The notes under the pieces are model-generated. The model saw only the letters and a list, made by a program, of their open reading frames with translations, was not told the DNA's origin and searched no databases. A stretch of 55,252 bases of DNA, from contig NZ_RHNU01000015.1 in assembly GCF_003946015.1 (NCBI RefSeq), positions 1 to 55,252 of the forward strand. Reading direction: 5' to 3'. Shown here piece after piece: positions 15,841-25,347 of this stretch. The position numbers were made by a program, and so were the translations under genes. Source of the stretch: Companilactobacillus insicii (GTDB lineage: Bacteria > Bacillota > Bacilli > Lactobacillales > Lactobacillaceae). Position 1 is the stretch's first letter; each line of letters begins with the position of its first letter.

Positions 15841-16424
15841 TGGGTTATACTGTGATTCAACTTAAAGATATTGAAGAATCTAAGTTAAATAATATATTTA
15901 AAAGTTTTTCCTCTGTAAATAAAGATGTGGAGGAATTTTTATTATATAAATCTATACAATTTGAGAAAATGGACTTATCAAGAACGTATCTTATTTTTTC
16001 TTCATATAAGAAAAAGTTTGTTTTAGTAGGATATTATTCAATAACAAACAAGCCCTTAGTTATTTCAAAAAGGAATTTTTCTAAACTTTCTAATTCTTTG
16101 AAAAAGCAACTTTTGGGTATTGGACATAAAACGGAAAGAGAAAACTATGAGATAAAATCTATTCTTGTAGGTCAATTAGGAAAAAATAATAATTATGCTG
16201 ATTTAATTTCCGGAAATGAACTGCTATATTTGATTTATAAAACTGTTGAAGAAATTTATGAATTAATAGGTGGAAGAATCCTATATTTGGAAGTTGATGA
16301 TGAAATCCATTTGAGAAAGTTTTATTTAGAAAATAATTTTAATGAGGTACTATCGTATAGAACACCTAATAATCAGTGTTTATACATTAGAAAAATAAAA
16401 GATATTGTTTCAAATCTTAGTTGA
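15840..16424 (+). CDS. GNAT-like acetyltransferase, possible toxin
   Basis: 194 residues from a GTG overlapping the preceding stop by one base. The C-terminal half follows the pattern of TacT/KacT-type acetyltransferases: a strand ILVGQLG, a helix ISGNELLYLIYKTVEEI, a strand GGRILYLEVDD, then FYLENNF (compare ARxFYERxGF). The acetyl-CoA loop (usually Q/RxxGxG/A) is degenerate here (GKNNNYA). It could be a peptide or aminoacyl-tRNA acetylating toxin, or an ordinary acetyltransferase. Confidence 0.6.
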   Translation: MGYTVIQLKDIEESKLNNIFKSFSSVNKDVEEFLLYKSIQFEKMDLSRTYLIFSSYKKKFVLVGYYSITNKPLVISKRNFSKLSNSLKKQLLGIGHKTERENYEIKSILVGQLGKNNNYADLISGNELLYLIYKTVEEIYELIGGRILYLEVDDEIHLRKFYLENNFNEVLSYRTPNNQCLYIRKIKDIVSNLS

Positions 16425-16433
16425 TTACAAACC

Positions 16434-16472
16434 AAAAGAGATTCCGCAAAAATGTGGAATCTCTTTTTTTAC
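16434..16472. terminator. bidirectional intrinsic terminator
   Basis: AAAAGAGATTCC and GGAATCTCTTTTTTT form a perfect stem between convergent genes. Confidence 0.9.
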
Positions 16473-17923
16473 ATTTTAGTATATTCAATACCCTTAAACT
16501 TACGTCTTACGACCTTACCACTAGCGGTTCTAGGAACATCAGTCACTAGTCTAAATTCCTTAGGAACTTTGTAATGAGCCATTTTCTCACGACCGAAGTT
16601 AATCAAATCTTCACCTGATAAATAAGCATCTTTGGCCATTGTTACATAGGCAACAGGGACCTCGCCCCATTCATCATCTGGAACACCGATAACAAAAATG
16701 CTTTCTAGTCCTGACAATTTTCCATAGATATTCTCAACTTCTTCAGGGTAAATATTTTCACCACCGGAAATTATCATGTCATCTTTTCGGCCTTTTACAA
16801 ATAGGAAGTTTTCGTCATCTAGATAACCGATATCGCCAGTTTTATAGAAACCGTCGTCGGTTATTTTTTTGTCAAAAAGTAATTGTTTATTTAAGTATCC
16901 CTTTGCGACATTAGGAGCCTTGATCTCAATATCACCAATACCATCATCATTAGGATTGCTGATTCTTAGGTTGACTGGAAATAGTGCCTGCCCCGATGAA
17001 CCTACTTTTCGTTCGGCATCACGGAAGTTAAGTGCAACGACATTAGATGCTGTTTCAGTCATACCATAGGATTGGATGACAGGGATGTGTAGCATATTGC
17101 ATCTTAACAAAGTCCAATTATCGATGGGACCACCGCCAAGAAAGACACATTTGAAGTTGTCATTGTAATGTTTGCCGGCGGGGAGGTTATTCAATAATCG
17201 CTTAAGCATAGTAGGAACGAGTGATATTATCGTAGCACGTTCATTGATGAGAACTTTGTTGATGTAGTCTTCGTTGAAATTGGTAATGAGATATACAGGA
17301 ATTCCGTAAATCAAAGATCGCATCATAATAGAGAATCCTGAAATATGGAATAATGGGACAGTTAAGACCCAAGAGTCTTTGTCGTTAATGCCAAGATTCA
17401 ACGAAGTTCCAATTGCTGAATAGAAGTGGTTACCAAAAGTTTGTAGAACACCCTTTGGACGACCTGAAGTACCTGAAGTGTACATTATAGAAGTTACAGA
17501 ATTATTATCAAATTCCGCAACAGGCTTGTAATCAGGATCAGGCTTCATACTTAGAATATCTGATAGGAAGATTTTGTTAGTGTTTACCTTATTTATTTGG
17601 TGATACTCACTTGAATCATCGACCAAGCAGACTTTTGCATCAGAATCGTTAAGTTGATACTTTAATTCGTCACTAGACAATCTGGAATTTAAGAAAACAA
17701 TCTCAGCACCGATTTGTTGAAGCGCTAAAATAGCAATATAACCATTAAATGAATTGCTGATAAAAAGTGCAGCACGATCTCCTTCATGAATATAATTATG
17801 TAATTTTTTAGCACAAAGTTGAACAGTGGAATTCAGTTCACTAAAGGTAAAATCTGAATGTTCAATGATCAATGCAATTTTATTTGGGTCTAATTTTGCA
17901 CGTTTAGTTAGCCAGTTTTCCAC
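16469..17923 (-). CDS. menE: o-succinylbenzoate--CoA ligase
   Basis: 484 residues, ANL adenylate-forming family. The P-loop is MYTSGTSGRPKG; other motifs are SYGMTE, YKTGD and a C-terminal catalytic Lys in RTASGKVVRRKF. It activates o-succinylbenzoate as the CoA ester in menaquinone synthesis. It is assigned as MenE rather than a general acyl-CoA ligase because of length and the menB homologue next door. RBS AAAAGGAGT precedes the ATG. It is separated from menB by a 650-bp array of repeats. Confidence 0.88.
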   Translation of the reverse strand: MENWLTKRAKLDPNKIALIIEHSDFTFSELNSTVQLCAKKLHNYIHEGDRAALFISNSFNGYIAILALQQIGAEIVFLNSRLSSDELKYQLNDSDAKVCLVDDSSEYHQINKVNTNKIFLSDILSMKPDPDYKPVAEFDNNSVTSIMYTSGTSGRPKGVLQTFGNHFYSAIGTSLNLGINDKDSWVLTVPLFHISGFSIMMRSLIYGIPVYLITNFNEDYINKVLINERATIISLVPTMLKRLLNNLPAGKHYNDNFKCVFLGGGPIDNWTLLRCNMLHIPVIQSYGMTETASNVVALNFRDAERKVGSSGQALFPVNLRISNPNDDGIGDIEIKAPNVAKGYLNKQLLFDKKITDDGFYKTGDIGYLDDENFLFVKGRKDDMIISGGENIYPEEVENIYGKLSGLESIFVIGVPDDEWGEVPVAYVTMAKDAYLSGEDLINFGREKMAHYKVPKEFRLVTDVPRTASGKVVRRKFKGIEYTKM

Positions 17924-17945
17924 GGTTTTTACTCCTTTTTTAATT

Positions 17946-18064
17946 AGAGCGCGTCAAAAGACGGGAATACTTGAGCATTACCTAGATTAACGATTGTGCC
18001 AACAGAGTTGGTGCAATTGTTAATCGTAGTAAGCGCAGAGTATTGTCTTTTGTAAGCGCGTTTT
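17946..18064 (+). repeat. family 1 structured repeat, copy G
   Basis: AGAGCGCG to AAGCGCGTTT, the same end subtype as copy A. Outer stem CAAAAGAC/GTCTTTTG, then AATACT/AGTATT. It faces the opposite direction to the four tandem units that follow. A 15-bp remnant (TTCCACTCTCTGA, near 18066-18078) joins the two groups. Confidence 0.8.
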
Positions 18065-18083
18065 GTTCCACTCTCTGATTTCT

Positions 18084-18202
18084 GAAACGAGTTACGAAAA
18101 GCAACTCCCTGCGCCTGCTACAGATAGCAAACGCGCCAACTTCGTTGTCACCTTCACTATCTTAGGCAGTGCTCAGGAGTTAATCGCTCTTCTCCACTCT
18201 CT
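18084..18202 (-). repeat. family 1 structured repeat, copy H (GCAG subtype)
   Basis: First of four tandem minus-strand units spaced 124-126 bp. Core GCACTGCCTA/TAGCAGGC, with inner stem GATAGTG on one arm weakened. Confidence 0.8.
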
Positions 18203-18208
18203 TATTTT

Positions 18209-18326
18209 GAAACGAGTTGCACAAAACAACTTCCTCCGCTTACTACGATTAATAGCTTCACCACTACGTGGCAAATCTATTAACCTAGGTAATGCTCAGA
18301 AGTTAAACGTTTTGTTCCACTCTCTG
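18209..18326 (-). repeat. family 1 structured repeat, copy I
   Basis: Second tandem unit. Nearly identical to copy F at 13847. Core GCATTACCTA/TAGTAAGC. Confidence 0.8.
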
Positions 18327-18332
18327 ATTTTT

Positions 18333-18452
18333 GAAACGAGTTGCAGAAGGGCAAACCTCTCCGCTTACTACGATTAGTGACTTCACCACTACGTGGCAAA
18401 CTCACTAACCTAGGTAATGCTCAAGGTCTGAACGCCCTTCCTCCACTCTCTG
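18333..18452 (-). repeat. family 1 structured repeat, copy J
   Basis: Third tandem unit. Outer stem GAAGGGC/GCCCTTC as in copy E at 13721. Core GCATTACCTA/TAGTAAGC. Confidence 0.8.
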
Positions 18453-18458
18453 ATTTTT

Positions 18459-18577
18459 GAAACGAGTTGCGAAAGCCAACTTTCTGCGCCTGCTACGAAT
18501 AACGAATGCGTCACTTCGTTCCACCTGCGTTATCCTAGGCAGTGCTCAAAAGTTCCCCCGGCTTTCTCCACTCTCTG
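18459..18577 (-). repeat. family 1 structured repeat, copy K (GCAG subtype)
   Basis: Fourth tandem unit. Minus-strand outer stem AAAGCC/GGCTTT, core GCACTGCCTA/TAGCAGGC. On the minus strand it starts 4-5 bases after the menB stop codon, in sense orientation. Confidence 0.8.
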
Positions 18578-18581
18578 GTTT

Positions 18582-19397
18582 CTATGGAAACTTAGGAAAC
18601 CTATCAAAATCAGGATCACGTTTTTCAAGGAAGGCGTCACGGCCTTCTTTTCCTTCGTCAGTTGTGTAGTATAGCATTGTTGAATCGCCTGCTAATTGTT
18701 GCAATCCGGCTACACCATCTGTATCAGCGTTCATAGCTGCTTTGATGAATCTGATGGCAGTAGGGGACTTCTTCAAAATTTCGTTACACCATTCGATAGT
18801 TTCTTTTTCAACGTCAGCTAGTGGAACCACTTTGTTGATCCATCCCATTTGGAAGGCTTCTTCAGCAGTGTAAGGTTTGCATAGGAACCAAACTTCTTTA
18901 GCACGTTTGTGGCCAATAACTCTTGCTAAGTAGGCTGAACCGTATCCGGCATCAAAACTACCAACTTTTGGACCAGTTTGCATGAACTTGGCATTGTCAG
19001 CTGCGATAGTTAAGTCACACACTAGTTGTAAGATATTTCCTCCACCGACTGACCAGCCACGTACCATGGCAATAACTGGCTTAGGGATGATGCGGATCAG
19101 ATGTTGTAGATCCAAGACATTTAGTCTAGCAATGTGGTCTGGGCCAACGTATCCACCGTTACCACGAACGCTTTGGTCACCACCAGAACAGAAGGCTAGG
19201 TCGCCTTGTCCAGTTAAAATGATGGCACCAATTGTTGCATCATCACGGCAAATATTGAAAGCGTCAATCATTTCCTGTACAGTGACAGGTGTGAAGGCAT
19301 TGCGCTTTTCAGGACGATTGATAGTTATCTTGGCAATTTTGCCCATTCGTTCAAAAATAATTTCTTTGTAATCTTTAATGTTTTTCCATTCACTCAT
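18582..19397 (-). CDS. menB: 1,4-dihydroxy-2-naphthoyl-CoA synthase
   Basis: 271 residues from the ATG at 19397 (CGGAGGT upstream). Crotonase fold with [18 protein letters not shown] and [12 protein letters not shown], all typical of MenB. It cyclises o-succinylbenzoyl-CoA to 1,4-dihydroxy-2-naphthoyl-CoA. A longer frame extends upstream but has no RBS and would run into the divergent thioesterase gene. Its start is only 25 bp from that gene's start. The reading frame ends just before the repeat array. Confidence 0.95.
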   Translation of the reverse strand: MSEWKNIKDYKEIIFERMGKIAKITINRPEKRNAFTPVTVQEMIDAFNICRDDATIGAIILTGQGDLAFCSGGDQSVRGNGGYVGPDHIARLNVLDLQHLIRIIPKPVIAMVRGWSVGGGNILQLVCDLTIAADNAKFMQTGPKVGSFDAGYGSAYLARVIGHKRAKEVWFLCKPYTAEEAFQMGWINKVVPLADVEKETIEWCNEILKKSPTAIRFIKAAMNADTDGVAGLQQLAGDSTMLYYTTDEGKEGRDAFLEKRDPDFDRFPKFP

Positions 19398-19422
19398 AAA
19401 AATAACCTCCGAGGTGTTAATA

Positions 19423-19797
19423 ATGAACTTATTAGAAAATTTGGGTATAGAAGTAATAGAACAGAACAAAAATCGTGTTACGTTACAGATGAAAGTAGAA
19501 GATAAACATCTACAGCCATACAAGATTATGCACGGCGGAATTAATGCTGTATTGGCAGAAACCGCCGCTAGTATTGGAGCTAATCTTAACATATCAGAAC
19601 CTGATGAAGTGGCTGTTGGAGTAGACATATCGACACATCACCTTAATACTGTTAAAGATGGAAAACTGATAGCCGAAGCTCTACCAATCAAAATTGGTTA
19701 TTCGATTCAAGTTTGGCAAGTCATAACTCATCCAGAAGATAGTGCTATCAACAATAGCATGAGTACTGTCACCTTGAAAAAGACTAAGCTAAATTAG
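19423..19797 (+). CDS. menI: hotdog-fold thioesterase, probable DHNA-CoA hydrolase
   Basis: 124 residues with the PaaI/YbgC-like hotdog core: [19 protein letters not shown] (active-site helix with Glu) and [16 protein letters not shown]. Divergence from menB and nearby menE suggest it releases 1,4-dihydroxy-2-naphthoate from its CoA ester. The RBS GAGGTG lies inside a palindrome CCTCCGAGG shared with the menB RBS. The gene ends overlapping the last codon of the DUF308 gene on the other strand. The symbol is inferred from context. Confidence 0.8.
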   Translation: MNLLENLGIEVIEQNKNRVTLQMKVEDKHLQPYKIMHGGINAVLAETAASIGANLNISEPDEVAVGVDISTHHLNTVKDGKLIAEALPIKIGYSIQVWQVITHPEDSAINNSMSTVTLKKTKLN

Positions 19798-20315
19798 TTA
19801 CGGTACAGTCTAGAATTAACAATTTCAAAGAATGCTAGTAGGATGAGACCAATCCCAAATAGTTGATAAACAAAAATAATCATCTTTGGTGGTTGTAGAA
19901 TAAACATTACTCCAGCAATCATCAACAGTGCAGAATAAAAATAATCAAGCCAAGGTGTAATATTGACTTGTTTTTTTGTCTCGTGAGAATCTCTGAATTG
20001 ATTGATGCCGTTAACTAACAGAATGATTCCTAAAACTGGTGGTACTAATACAACGATTAGCCTCGCTACGATAGGAATAGCTGCAGCAAGGATCAAAGCT
20101 CCAACACCTAAACCGATGGCAATATTAGTATCTCCAGTTTTTTTGCGAATGCCAATTCCATCCATAATTGATAGAATTCCGTAAATAGCGATATATCCTG
20201 AGACCAAATAAATGATAATATTCAGACTTCGAATCGGTTCTATAACAATTAAGATTCCTGTCACTAATAAAAAAACAAAGCGCAGCCAACGATAAAGTTG
20301 GAACTGTTTGACCAT
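19794..20315 (-). CDS. DUF308 / HdeD-like membrane protein
   Basis: 173 residues with about six hydrophobic helices in two repeats of three, as in the HdeD/DUF308 family. These are small membrane proteins; the E. coli member is linked to acid resistance, but function is generally unknown. RBS GGGGGAAG lies 7 nt before the ATG. Its TAA overlaps the stop of the convergent thioesterase gene, with no terminator between. Confidence 0.8.
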   Translation of the reverse strand: MVKQFQLYRWLRFVFLLVTGILIVIEPIRSLNIIIYLVSGYIAIYGILSIMDGIGIRKKTGDTNIAIGLGVGALILAAAIPIVARLIVVLVPPVLGIILLVNGINQFRDSHETKKQVNITPWLDYFYSALLMIAGVMFILQPPKMIIFVYQLFGIGLILLAFFEIVNSRLYRN

Positions 20316-20459
20316 TTTTTCACTTCCCCCAAATGCATATATTCCTATAATAACAAAATTTTACCACAAATAAATTATTAGAATTAGACAAAAGATTCAC
20401 AATTGATTGCAATTGTCTCTATAATCCTTGCAAAAACTGGAATAAGCATATACTTTGGA

Positions 20460-20487
20460 TTGTGAAATAAAAGTGGTATTGTATTAT
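20460..20487 (+). promoter_or_regulatory. promoter of the pyruvate oxidase gene
   Basis: TTGTGA (20460-20465) and TATTAT (20482-20487) with a 16-bp spacer, about 30 bp before the start codon. I see no clear cre site. Confidence 0.5.
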
Positions 20488-20518
20488 AGATGATTAAATT
20501 ACAAGGGGGAAGTTATAA

Positions 20519-22243
20519 ATGAAAGTACGTGCTTCAGATAAGATGATCGACATAATGAGTCAATGGGGAATCGACAATATTTTTGGATTACCTGGGGATT
20601 CTGTTGACACGACAATTGATGCAATGTATCGAGCACAAGATAAAATCAAGTTTACGCATGTTTTACACGAGGAAGTTGCAGCATTGTCTGCGGCTGCTCA
20701 AGCAAAATTAACAGGAAAAATCGGAGTTTGTCTCTCAATTGGTGGACCAGGTGCCATTCACTTACTTAATGGTTTATATGATGCCAAGATGGATCATGCA
20801 CCAGTTCTAGCAATTTTGGGACAAGTTCAATCGAAGATGTTAAATACAGACTTCTTCCAAGAAGTCGATACTCATGTCTTGTTTGATGATGTGGCTGTAT
20901 ATAATAAGATGATCATGGATCCACAATCACTACCACGTATAGTTGATGAAGCCATTCGCACTGCATATTCTAAGCAGGGTGTAGCTGTATTAACGATTCC
21001 TGATGATATTCCAGCACACATGATTTCTGATAATTTCAACGCTAATGTTGATAACTTCAAGATTGAAGATTATCAAGTTGATGATAAGGAAATCCAAGCA
21101 GCTCTTGACTTGATCAAGGTTCACGCTAATCCAATCGTATTAGCTGGTACTGGTATTAGAAACGCCAAGAAGGAAACACTTGAATTTATCGAAAAATTTA
21201 AACTTCCTATTATTCAAACTATGCCTGCTAAGGGGATGGTTGATGATAGTCACCCTTATAATTTAGGACAATTAGGTAAGTTGGGTACGAAAGCCGCTTA
21301 TGAAATGATGCGAAAAGCAGATTTATTGATTATGCTTGGAACTGACTATCCTTATGCACCTTATTTGAATCACAAGATTGATGCTATTCAAGTGGATATT
21401 AATGGGGATAAGCTAGGTAAGCGTCATCGTGTAAATGTCGCCATTCAAGGAGAGACTCAAAAGGTATTACAACGTATGATTGAATTAGGTGATGAAGTAA
21501 AGGAACGTCCATTCTTGGATACAGCTGTTAGTCACATGGCTCAATGGCGTTCATGGATGAAAGATGTTTATAGCAAGAATCATGAAGGTGTCTTGCCATC
21601 TAAAATGTTCCATGACTTATCAACTACTGCTCAGGATAATGCTGTCTTCTCAATTGATGTCGGAACATCTACAGCCTTTGGAGCTAGATTCATTGATGCT
21701 AAACCAACTCAGAAGTACACAATCTCAGCTTGGTTAGGAACAATGGGATGTGCATTGCCTGGCGCAATTGCTTCTAAGATGACAATGCCTGACCGTCCAG
21801 TTTATGCTGTTGCCGGTGATGGTGCCTTCTCAATGGTCATGCAAGATTTCGCAACTGCAGTTAGATACAAGTTGCCAATGGTAATTACTGTCTTGAATAA
21901 TAAACTATTAGCATTCATTGAGTACGAACAACAATCAGCTGGTCAACAAAACTACGGTATTAGTTTACCTGATATTGACTTTGCTAAGTTTGCTGAGGCC
22001 TGTGGAGGAATTGGTGAGACTATTACAACTAATGAACAATATGCTGAGGCAATCGAGAAGTATAAGAATACAGATCGTCCAGTTGTCTTAGATGTAGCTG
22101 TAACTGACGAAGCTCCACTACCTGGTAAAATCGTTATGGATGAAGCTAAGGGTTACGCTAAGTTCGGTATGGGACACTTGATCGACAAGAAGTCTATGCC
22201 TGAATTACCACCAATGAAAGAAATCCTACGTTCATTCTTGTAG
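20519..22243 (+). CDS. pyruvate oxidase (TPP- and FAD-dependent)
   Basis: 574 residues, the family's normal length. N-terminal PYR domain (GLPGDSVD, HVLHEEVAALSAAAQAKL with the catalytic Glu), central FAD domain and C-terminal PP domain with the TPP motif GDGAFSMVMQDF...NN. It converts pyruvate, phosphate and O2 to acetyl phosphate, CO2 and H2O2. The sequence is close to lactobacillus Pox/SpxB and unlike acetolactate synthase. RBS AAGGGGGAAG precedes the ATG. Monocistronic, closed by a strong terminator. Confidence 0.92.
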   Translation: MKVRASDKMIDIMSQWGIDNIFGLPGDSVDTTIDAMYRAQDKIKFTHVLHEEVAALSAAAQAKLTGKIGVCLSIGGPGAIHLLNGLYDAKMDHAPVLAILGQVQSKMLNTDFFQEVDTHVLFDDVAVYNKMIMDPQSLPRIVDEAIRTAYSKQGVAVLTIPDDIPAHMISDNFNANVDNFKIEDYQVDDKEIQAALDLIKVHANPIVLAGTGIRNAKKETLEFIEKFKLPIIQTMPAKGMVDDSHPYNLGQLGKLGTKAAYEMMRKADLLIMLGTDYPYAPYLNHKIDAIQVDINGDKLGKRHRVNVAIQGETQKVLQRMIELGDEVKERPFLDTAVSHMAQWRSWMKDVYSKNHEGVLPSKMFHDLSTTAQDNAVFSIDVGTSTAFGARFIDAKPTQKYTISAWLGTMGCALPGAIASKMTMPDRPVYAVAGDGAFSMVMQDFATAVRYKLPMVITVLNNKLLAFIEYEQQSAGQQNYGISLPDIDFAKFAEACGGIGETITTNEQYAEAIEKYKNTDRPVVLDVAVTDEAPLPGKIVMDEAKGYAKFGMGHLIDKKSMPELPPMKEILRSFL

Positions 22244-22263
22244 GATAAATTAAATTAAATTTA

Positions 22264-22305
22264 ATAAAAGGGAAATCACAATTTAATGTGATTTCCCTTT
22301 TTTAT
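22264..22305 (+). terminator. intrinsic terminator
   Basis: AAAAGGGAAATCAC and GTGATTTCCC form a perfect stem followed by TTTTTT. Confidence 0.92.
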
Positions 22306-22413
22306 TCCCATAAACTCTAGTGAAATATTACAAATTTATAAAAAGTCTTGCAAGTAAATTAGAAAACTATTAGAATGACAATATTTCAACCAAACAATCT
22401 AGGGGGTGTCATT

Positions 22414-23775
22414 ATGGATGCACAAAAAGTAGATCATGATCACGAGGAGGCTCACCGATTGATTCAACGTGAAAATAAGTTTTACGCTAAATCAGCTCGG
22501 ATGGATTACTATGATTTAGTAATCGACCATGCACACGATGCAACATTAGTCGATGTTGATGGGAATGAGTATATTGATGTCCTGGCTAGCGCCTCAGCTA
22601 TTAACGTTGGACACACTAACGAAGAAGTCGTCAAAGCTATACAAAACCAAGCCGCAAAGCTGGTTCACTATACTCCTGGTTATTTCCACCATCAACCGGA
22701 ACAAGAGTTGGCGGAACGACTGGCTAAGCTCGTCCCCGGAGCGCCAAAACAAGTCACATTTGGTAATTCAGGGTCAGATGCTAACGATGCAATTATTAAA
22801 TTTGCTCGTGCCTATACAGACCGTCCGTACATCGTGTCGTTTATGGACTCATATCATGGTTCTACTTACGGCTCCATGACACTTTCAGGTGTCAGCTTGA
22901 ACATGACACGCAAGATGGGACCACTACTTCCCGGAGTAGTGCACGTTCCGTATCCAGATTTATATCGCCGATTACCTGGTGAAACAGTTCATGATGTGGC
23001 GTTAAGATACTTTGAGGAATTCATGCAACCATTCGAAACATTCTTGCCAGCAGATGAAACGGCTTGTGTACTGATTGAACCCATCCAAGGTGACGGAGGT
23101 ATTCGCAAAGCTCCAGAAGAATTCATGCAACTCGTATATCAATTCTGTCATGAAAATGGAATTCTCTTCGCTGTTGATGAAGTCAATCAAGGTATGGGAA
23201 GAACTGGCAAGATGTGGAGTATTCAACAATTCAAGGATATCGAACCCGACCTGATGTCCGTTGGTAAATCACTTGCTTCAGGGATGCCGTTGAGTGCGGT
23301 AATTGGTAAGAAGGAAGTAATGGAGAGCCTCGAATCTCCAGCCCATTTATTCACAACTTCGGGTAACCCAGTCTGCTGTGCGGCAGCACTTGCTACATTA
23401 AATGTTCTAGATGAGAAAAAATTACTTGAAAAATCAGTCGAAGACGGGGAATATGTTAAGAAGCGTTTCTTAAATATGCAACAAAAATTTGAAGAAATCG
23501 GCGATGTTAGAATGTATGGCTTAGATGGCGGAATCGAATTAGTCACAGATAAGGAATCGAAGACTCCTAATACTGACTTTGCGACAAAAGTGATCTATTA
23601 CGCCTTCCAACATGGAGTAGTCATCATTACTCTGAAGGGGAACATTCTAAGATTCCAACCACCGTTGGTAATTACAAGAGCGCAACTAGACAAAGTGCTA
23701 GACGTTCTAGAAGCAGGGATCAAAGCTGCTGAAAATGATGAAGTTGTTGTACCAGAAGGAAAAGTCGGCTGGTAG
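22414..23775 (+). CDS. isoleucine 2-epimerase (class-III aminotransferase fold)
   Basis: About 453 residues from the ATG at 22414 (AGGGGGTG upstream). It closely follows the Lactobacillus buchneri isoleucine 2-epimerase in blocks such as IDHAHDATLVDVDGNEYID, NSGSDANDAIIKFARAY and SVGKSLASGMPLSAVIG (PLP lysine). Such enzymes racemise or epimerise branched-chain amino acids to D-allo-Ile, D-Leu and D-Val. It was recognised from memory rather than a search. An APC permease follows in the same direction 72 bp later, which may supply substrate or recover product. Confidence 0.85.
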   Translation: MDAQKVDHDHEEAHRLIQRENKFYAKSARMDYYDLVIDHAHDATLVDVDGNEYIDVLASASAINVGHTNEEVVKAIQNQAAKLVHYTPGYFHHQPEQELAERLAKLVPGAPKQVTFGNSGSDANDAIIKFARAYTDRPYIVSFMDSYHGSTYGSMTLSGVSLNMTRKMGPLLPGVVHVPYPDLYRRLPGETVHDVALRYFEEFMQPFETFLPADETACVLIEPIQGDGGIRKAPEEFMQLVYQFCHENGILFAVDEVNQGMGRTGKMWSIQQFKDIEPDLMSVGKSLASGMPLSAVIGKKEVMESLESPAHLFTTSGNPVCCAAALATLNVLDEKKLLEKSVEDGEYVKKRFLNMQQKFEEIGDVRMYGLDGGIELVTDKESKTPNTDFATKVIYYAFQHGVVIITLKGNILRFQPPLVITRAQLDKVLDVLEAGIKAAENDEVVVPEGKVGW

Positions 23776-23847
23776 GAAGTAGAACAAGCTAGTTTAAGTA
23801 ACTCATTTTAGGATTACATATAATAGGATAATTTAGGAGGAAATTAT

Positions 23848-25344
23848 ATGAGTGGTTTTTTTAAAAGATTAACTTTAAAAGAAGATCCGAGTATTTACGA
23901 AGATAAGGATTCACATTTGGTGCGGGTCTTAACAGTTAAGGACTTCTTAGCCTTAGGTGTTGGAACAATCGTTTCAACCTCAATCTTCACATTGCCCGGA
24001 GTAGTTGCTGCCCAACATGCTGGTCCTGCTGTTGCTATCTCATTCTTAGTAGCCGCAATCGTTGCTGGTCTTGTTGCTTTCGCATATGCGGAAATGGCTG
24101 CAGCCATGCCATTCGCGGGATCTGCGTATTCGTGGATCAATGTTATGTTTGGGGAATTCTTCGGCTGGGTAGCCGGATGGGCACTGTTGGCAGAATATTT
24201 CATCGCCGTGGCCTTTGTTGCCTCTGGATTGTCAGCCAATTTCAGAGGATTACTTCTACCACTAGGAATCAAGTTCCCAAATGCGATTTCTAATACAATG
24301 GGGGTCAACGGTGGTGTACTCGACATCACTGCCGTAATTGTTCTGGCAGCCGTAGCGTGGTTGCTTTCCAAGGGTGTTTCTGGAGCTGCCAAAGTTGAAA
24401 ATATCTTGGTTGTTCTCAAGGTTCTAGCTGTTCTTACATTTATCGTTGTTGGTCTTACAGCCATTCATGTTAAAAATTATGTTCCTTTCGTTCCTAAGTA
24501 CCATGTTAATGCTGACGGTACAGCCTTTGGTGGTTGGCAAGGAATCTATGCTGGTGTATCAATGATCTTCCTATCATATATCGGATTTGATTCCATCGCT
24601 GCTAATTCTGCTGAAGCTAAGAATCCCGGTAAGACAATGCCTCGTGGTATCTTAGGATCGTTGGCTATTGCCGTTGTCTTGTTCGTTGCTGTTGCTTTGG
24701 TTCTTGTAGGTATGTTCCATTATTCAGACTATGCTAATAATGCTGAACCAGTTGGTTGGGCATTGCGTCAGGCTGGTCATCCGATTGTTGCAAGTACGAT
24801 TCAAGCCGTTGCTGTTGTAGGTATGTTCACTGCTTTGATCGGTATGATGTTAGCTGGTTCACGTTTGATCTATTCATTCGGACGTGATGGAATGCTACCA
24901 GGCTGGTTGGGTAAGTTGAACAATAAGAATCTACCTAATCATGCTCTATCAGCACTAACAATTATCGGTATTATTATCGGTGCCTTATGTCCATTTGCTT
25001 TCTTGGCACAATTGATTTCAGCTGGTACATTGATTGCCTTTATGTTTGTTTCACTAGGAATTTACGCATTGCGTAGACGTGAAGGTAAAGACTTACCAGT
25101 TCCATCATTCAAAATGCCATTCTACCCAGTAATGCCAGCACTTGGGTTCTTAGGAGCCTTGTTCGTATTCTGGGGACTAGACTATGAAGCTAAGTTGTAC
25201 GCTGGAATCTGGTTCGCCATCGGATTGGTAATCTACTTCTCATATGGGATGCGTCATTCATACCTTGGTAAAAAGGCAGAAGAAGATACAGACAAGGCGA
25301 GTAAAGTAGTTAAAGATGATAAAGAAGATATTGTTGAAGATTAA
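23848..25344 (+). CDS. APC-family amino acid permease
   Basis: 498 residues with 12 or more hydrophobic helices. The N-terminal helix-1 motif GVGTIVSTSIFTLPG is the APC substrate-binding loop. FLSYIGFDSIAANSAEAKNP is typical of the YfnA/CAT subgroup. The tail is highly charged and cytosolic. RBS AGGAGGAAA precedes the ATG. Likely an operon partner of the isoleucine epimerase; the substrate is presumably a branched-chain amino acid, by context only. Confidence 0.88.
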   Translation: MSGFFKRLTLKEDPSIYEDKDSHLVRVLTVKDFLALGVGTIVSTSIFTLPGVVAAQHAGPAVAISFLVAAIVAGLVAFAYAEMAAAMPFAGSAYSWINVMFGEFFGWVAGWALLAEYFIAVAFVASGLSANFRGLLLPLGIKFPNAISNTMGVNGGVLDITAVIVLAAVAWLLSKGVSGAAKVENILVVLKVLAVLTFIVVGLTAIHVKNYVPFVPKYHVNADGTAFGGWQGIYAGVSMIFLSYIGFDSIAANSAEAKNPGKTMPRGILGSLAIAVVLFVAVALVLVGMFHYSDYANNAEPVGWALRQAGHPIVASTIQAVAVVGMFTALIGMMLAGSRLIYSFGRDGMLPGWLGKLNNKNLPNHALSALTIIGIIIGALCPFAFLAQLISAGTLIAFMFVSLGIYALRRREGKDLPVPSFKMPFYPVMPALGFLGALFVFWGLDYEAKLYAGIWFAIGLVIYFSYGMRHSYLGKKAEEDTDKASKVVKDDKEDIVED

Positions 25345-25347
25345 AAT

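Noticed and set aside
18063-18669. Plus-strand ORFs with repeated peptide blocks
   Set aside because: They are translations of the tandem family 1 units; their apparent peptide repeats only reflect DNA repetition.
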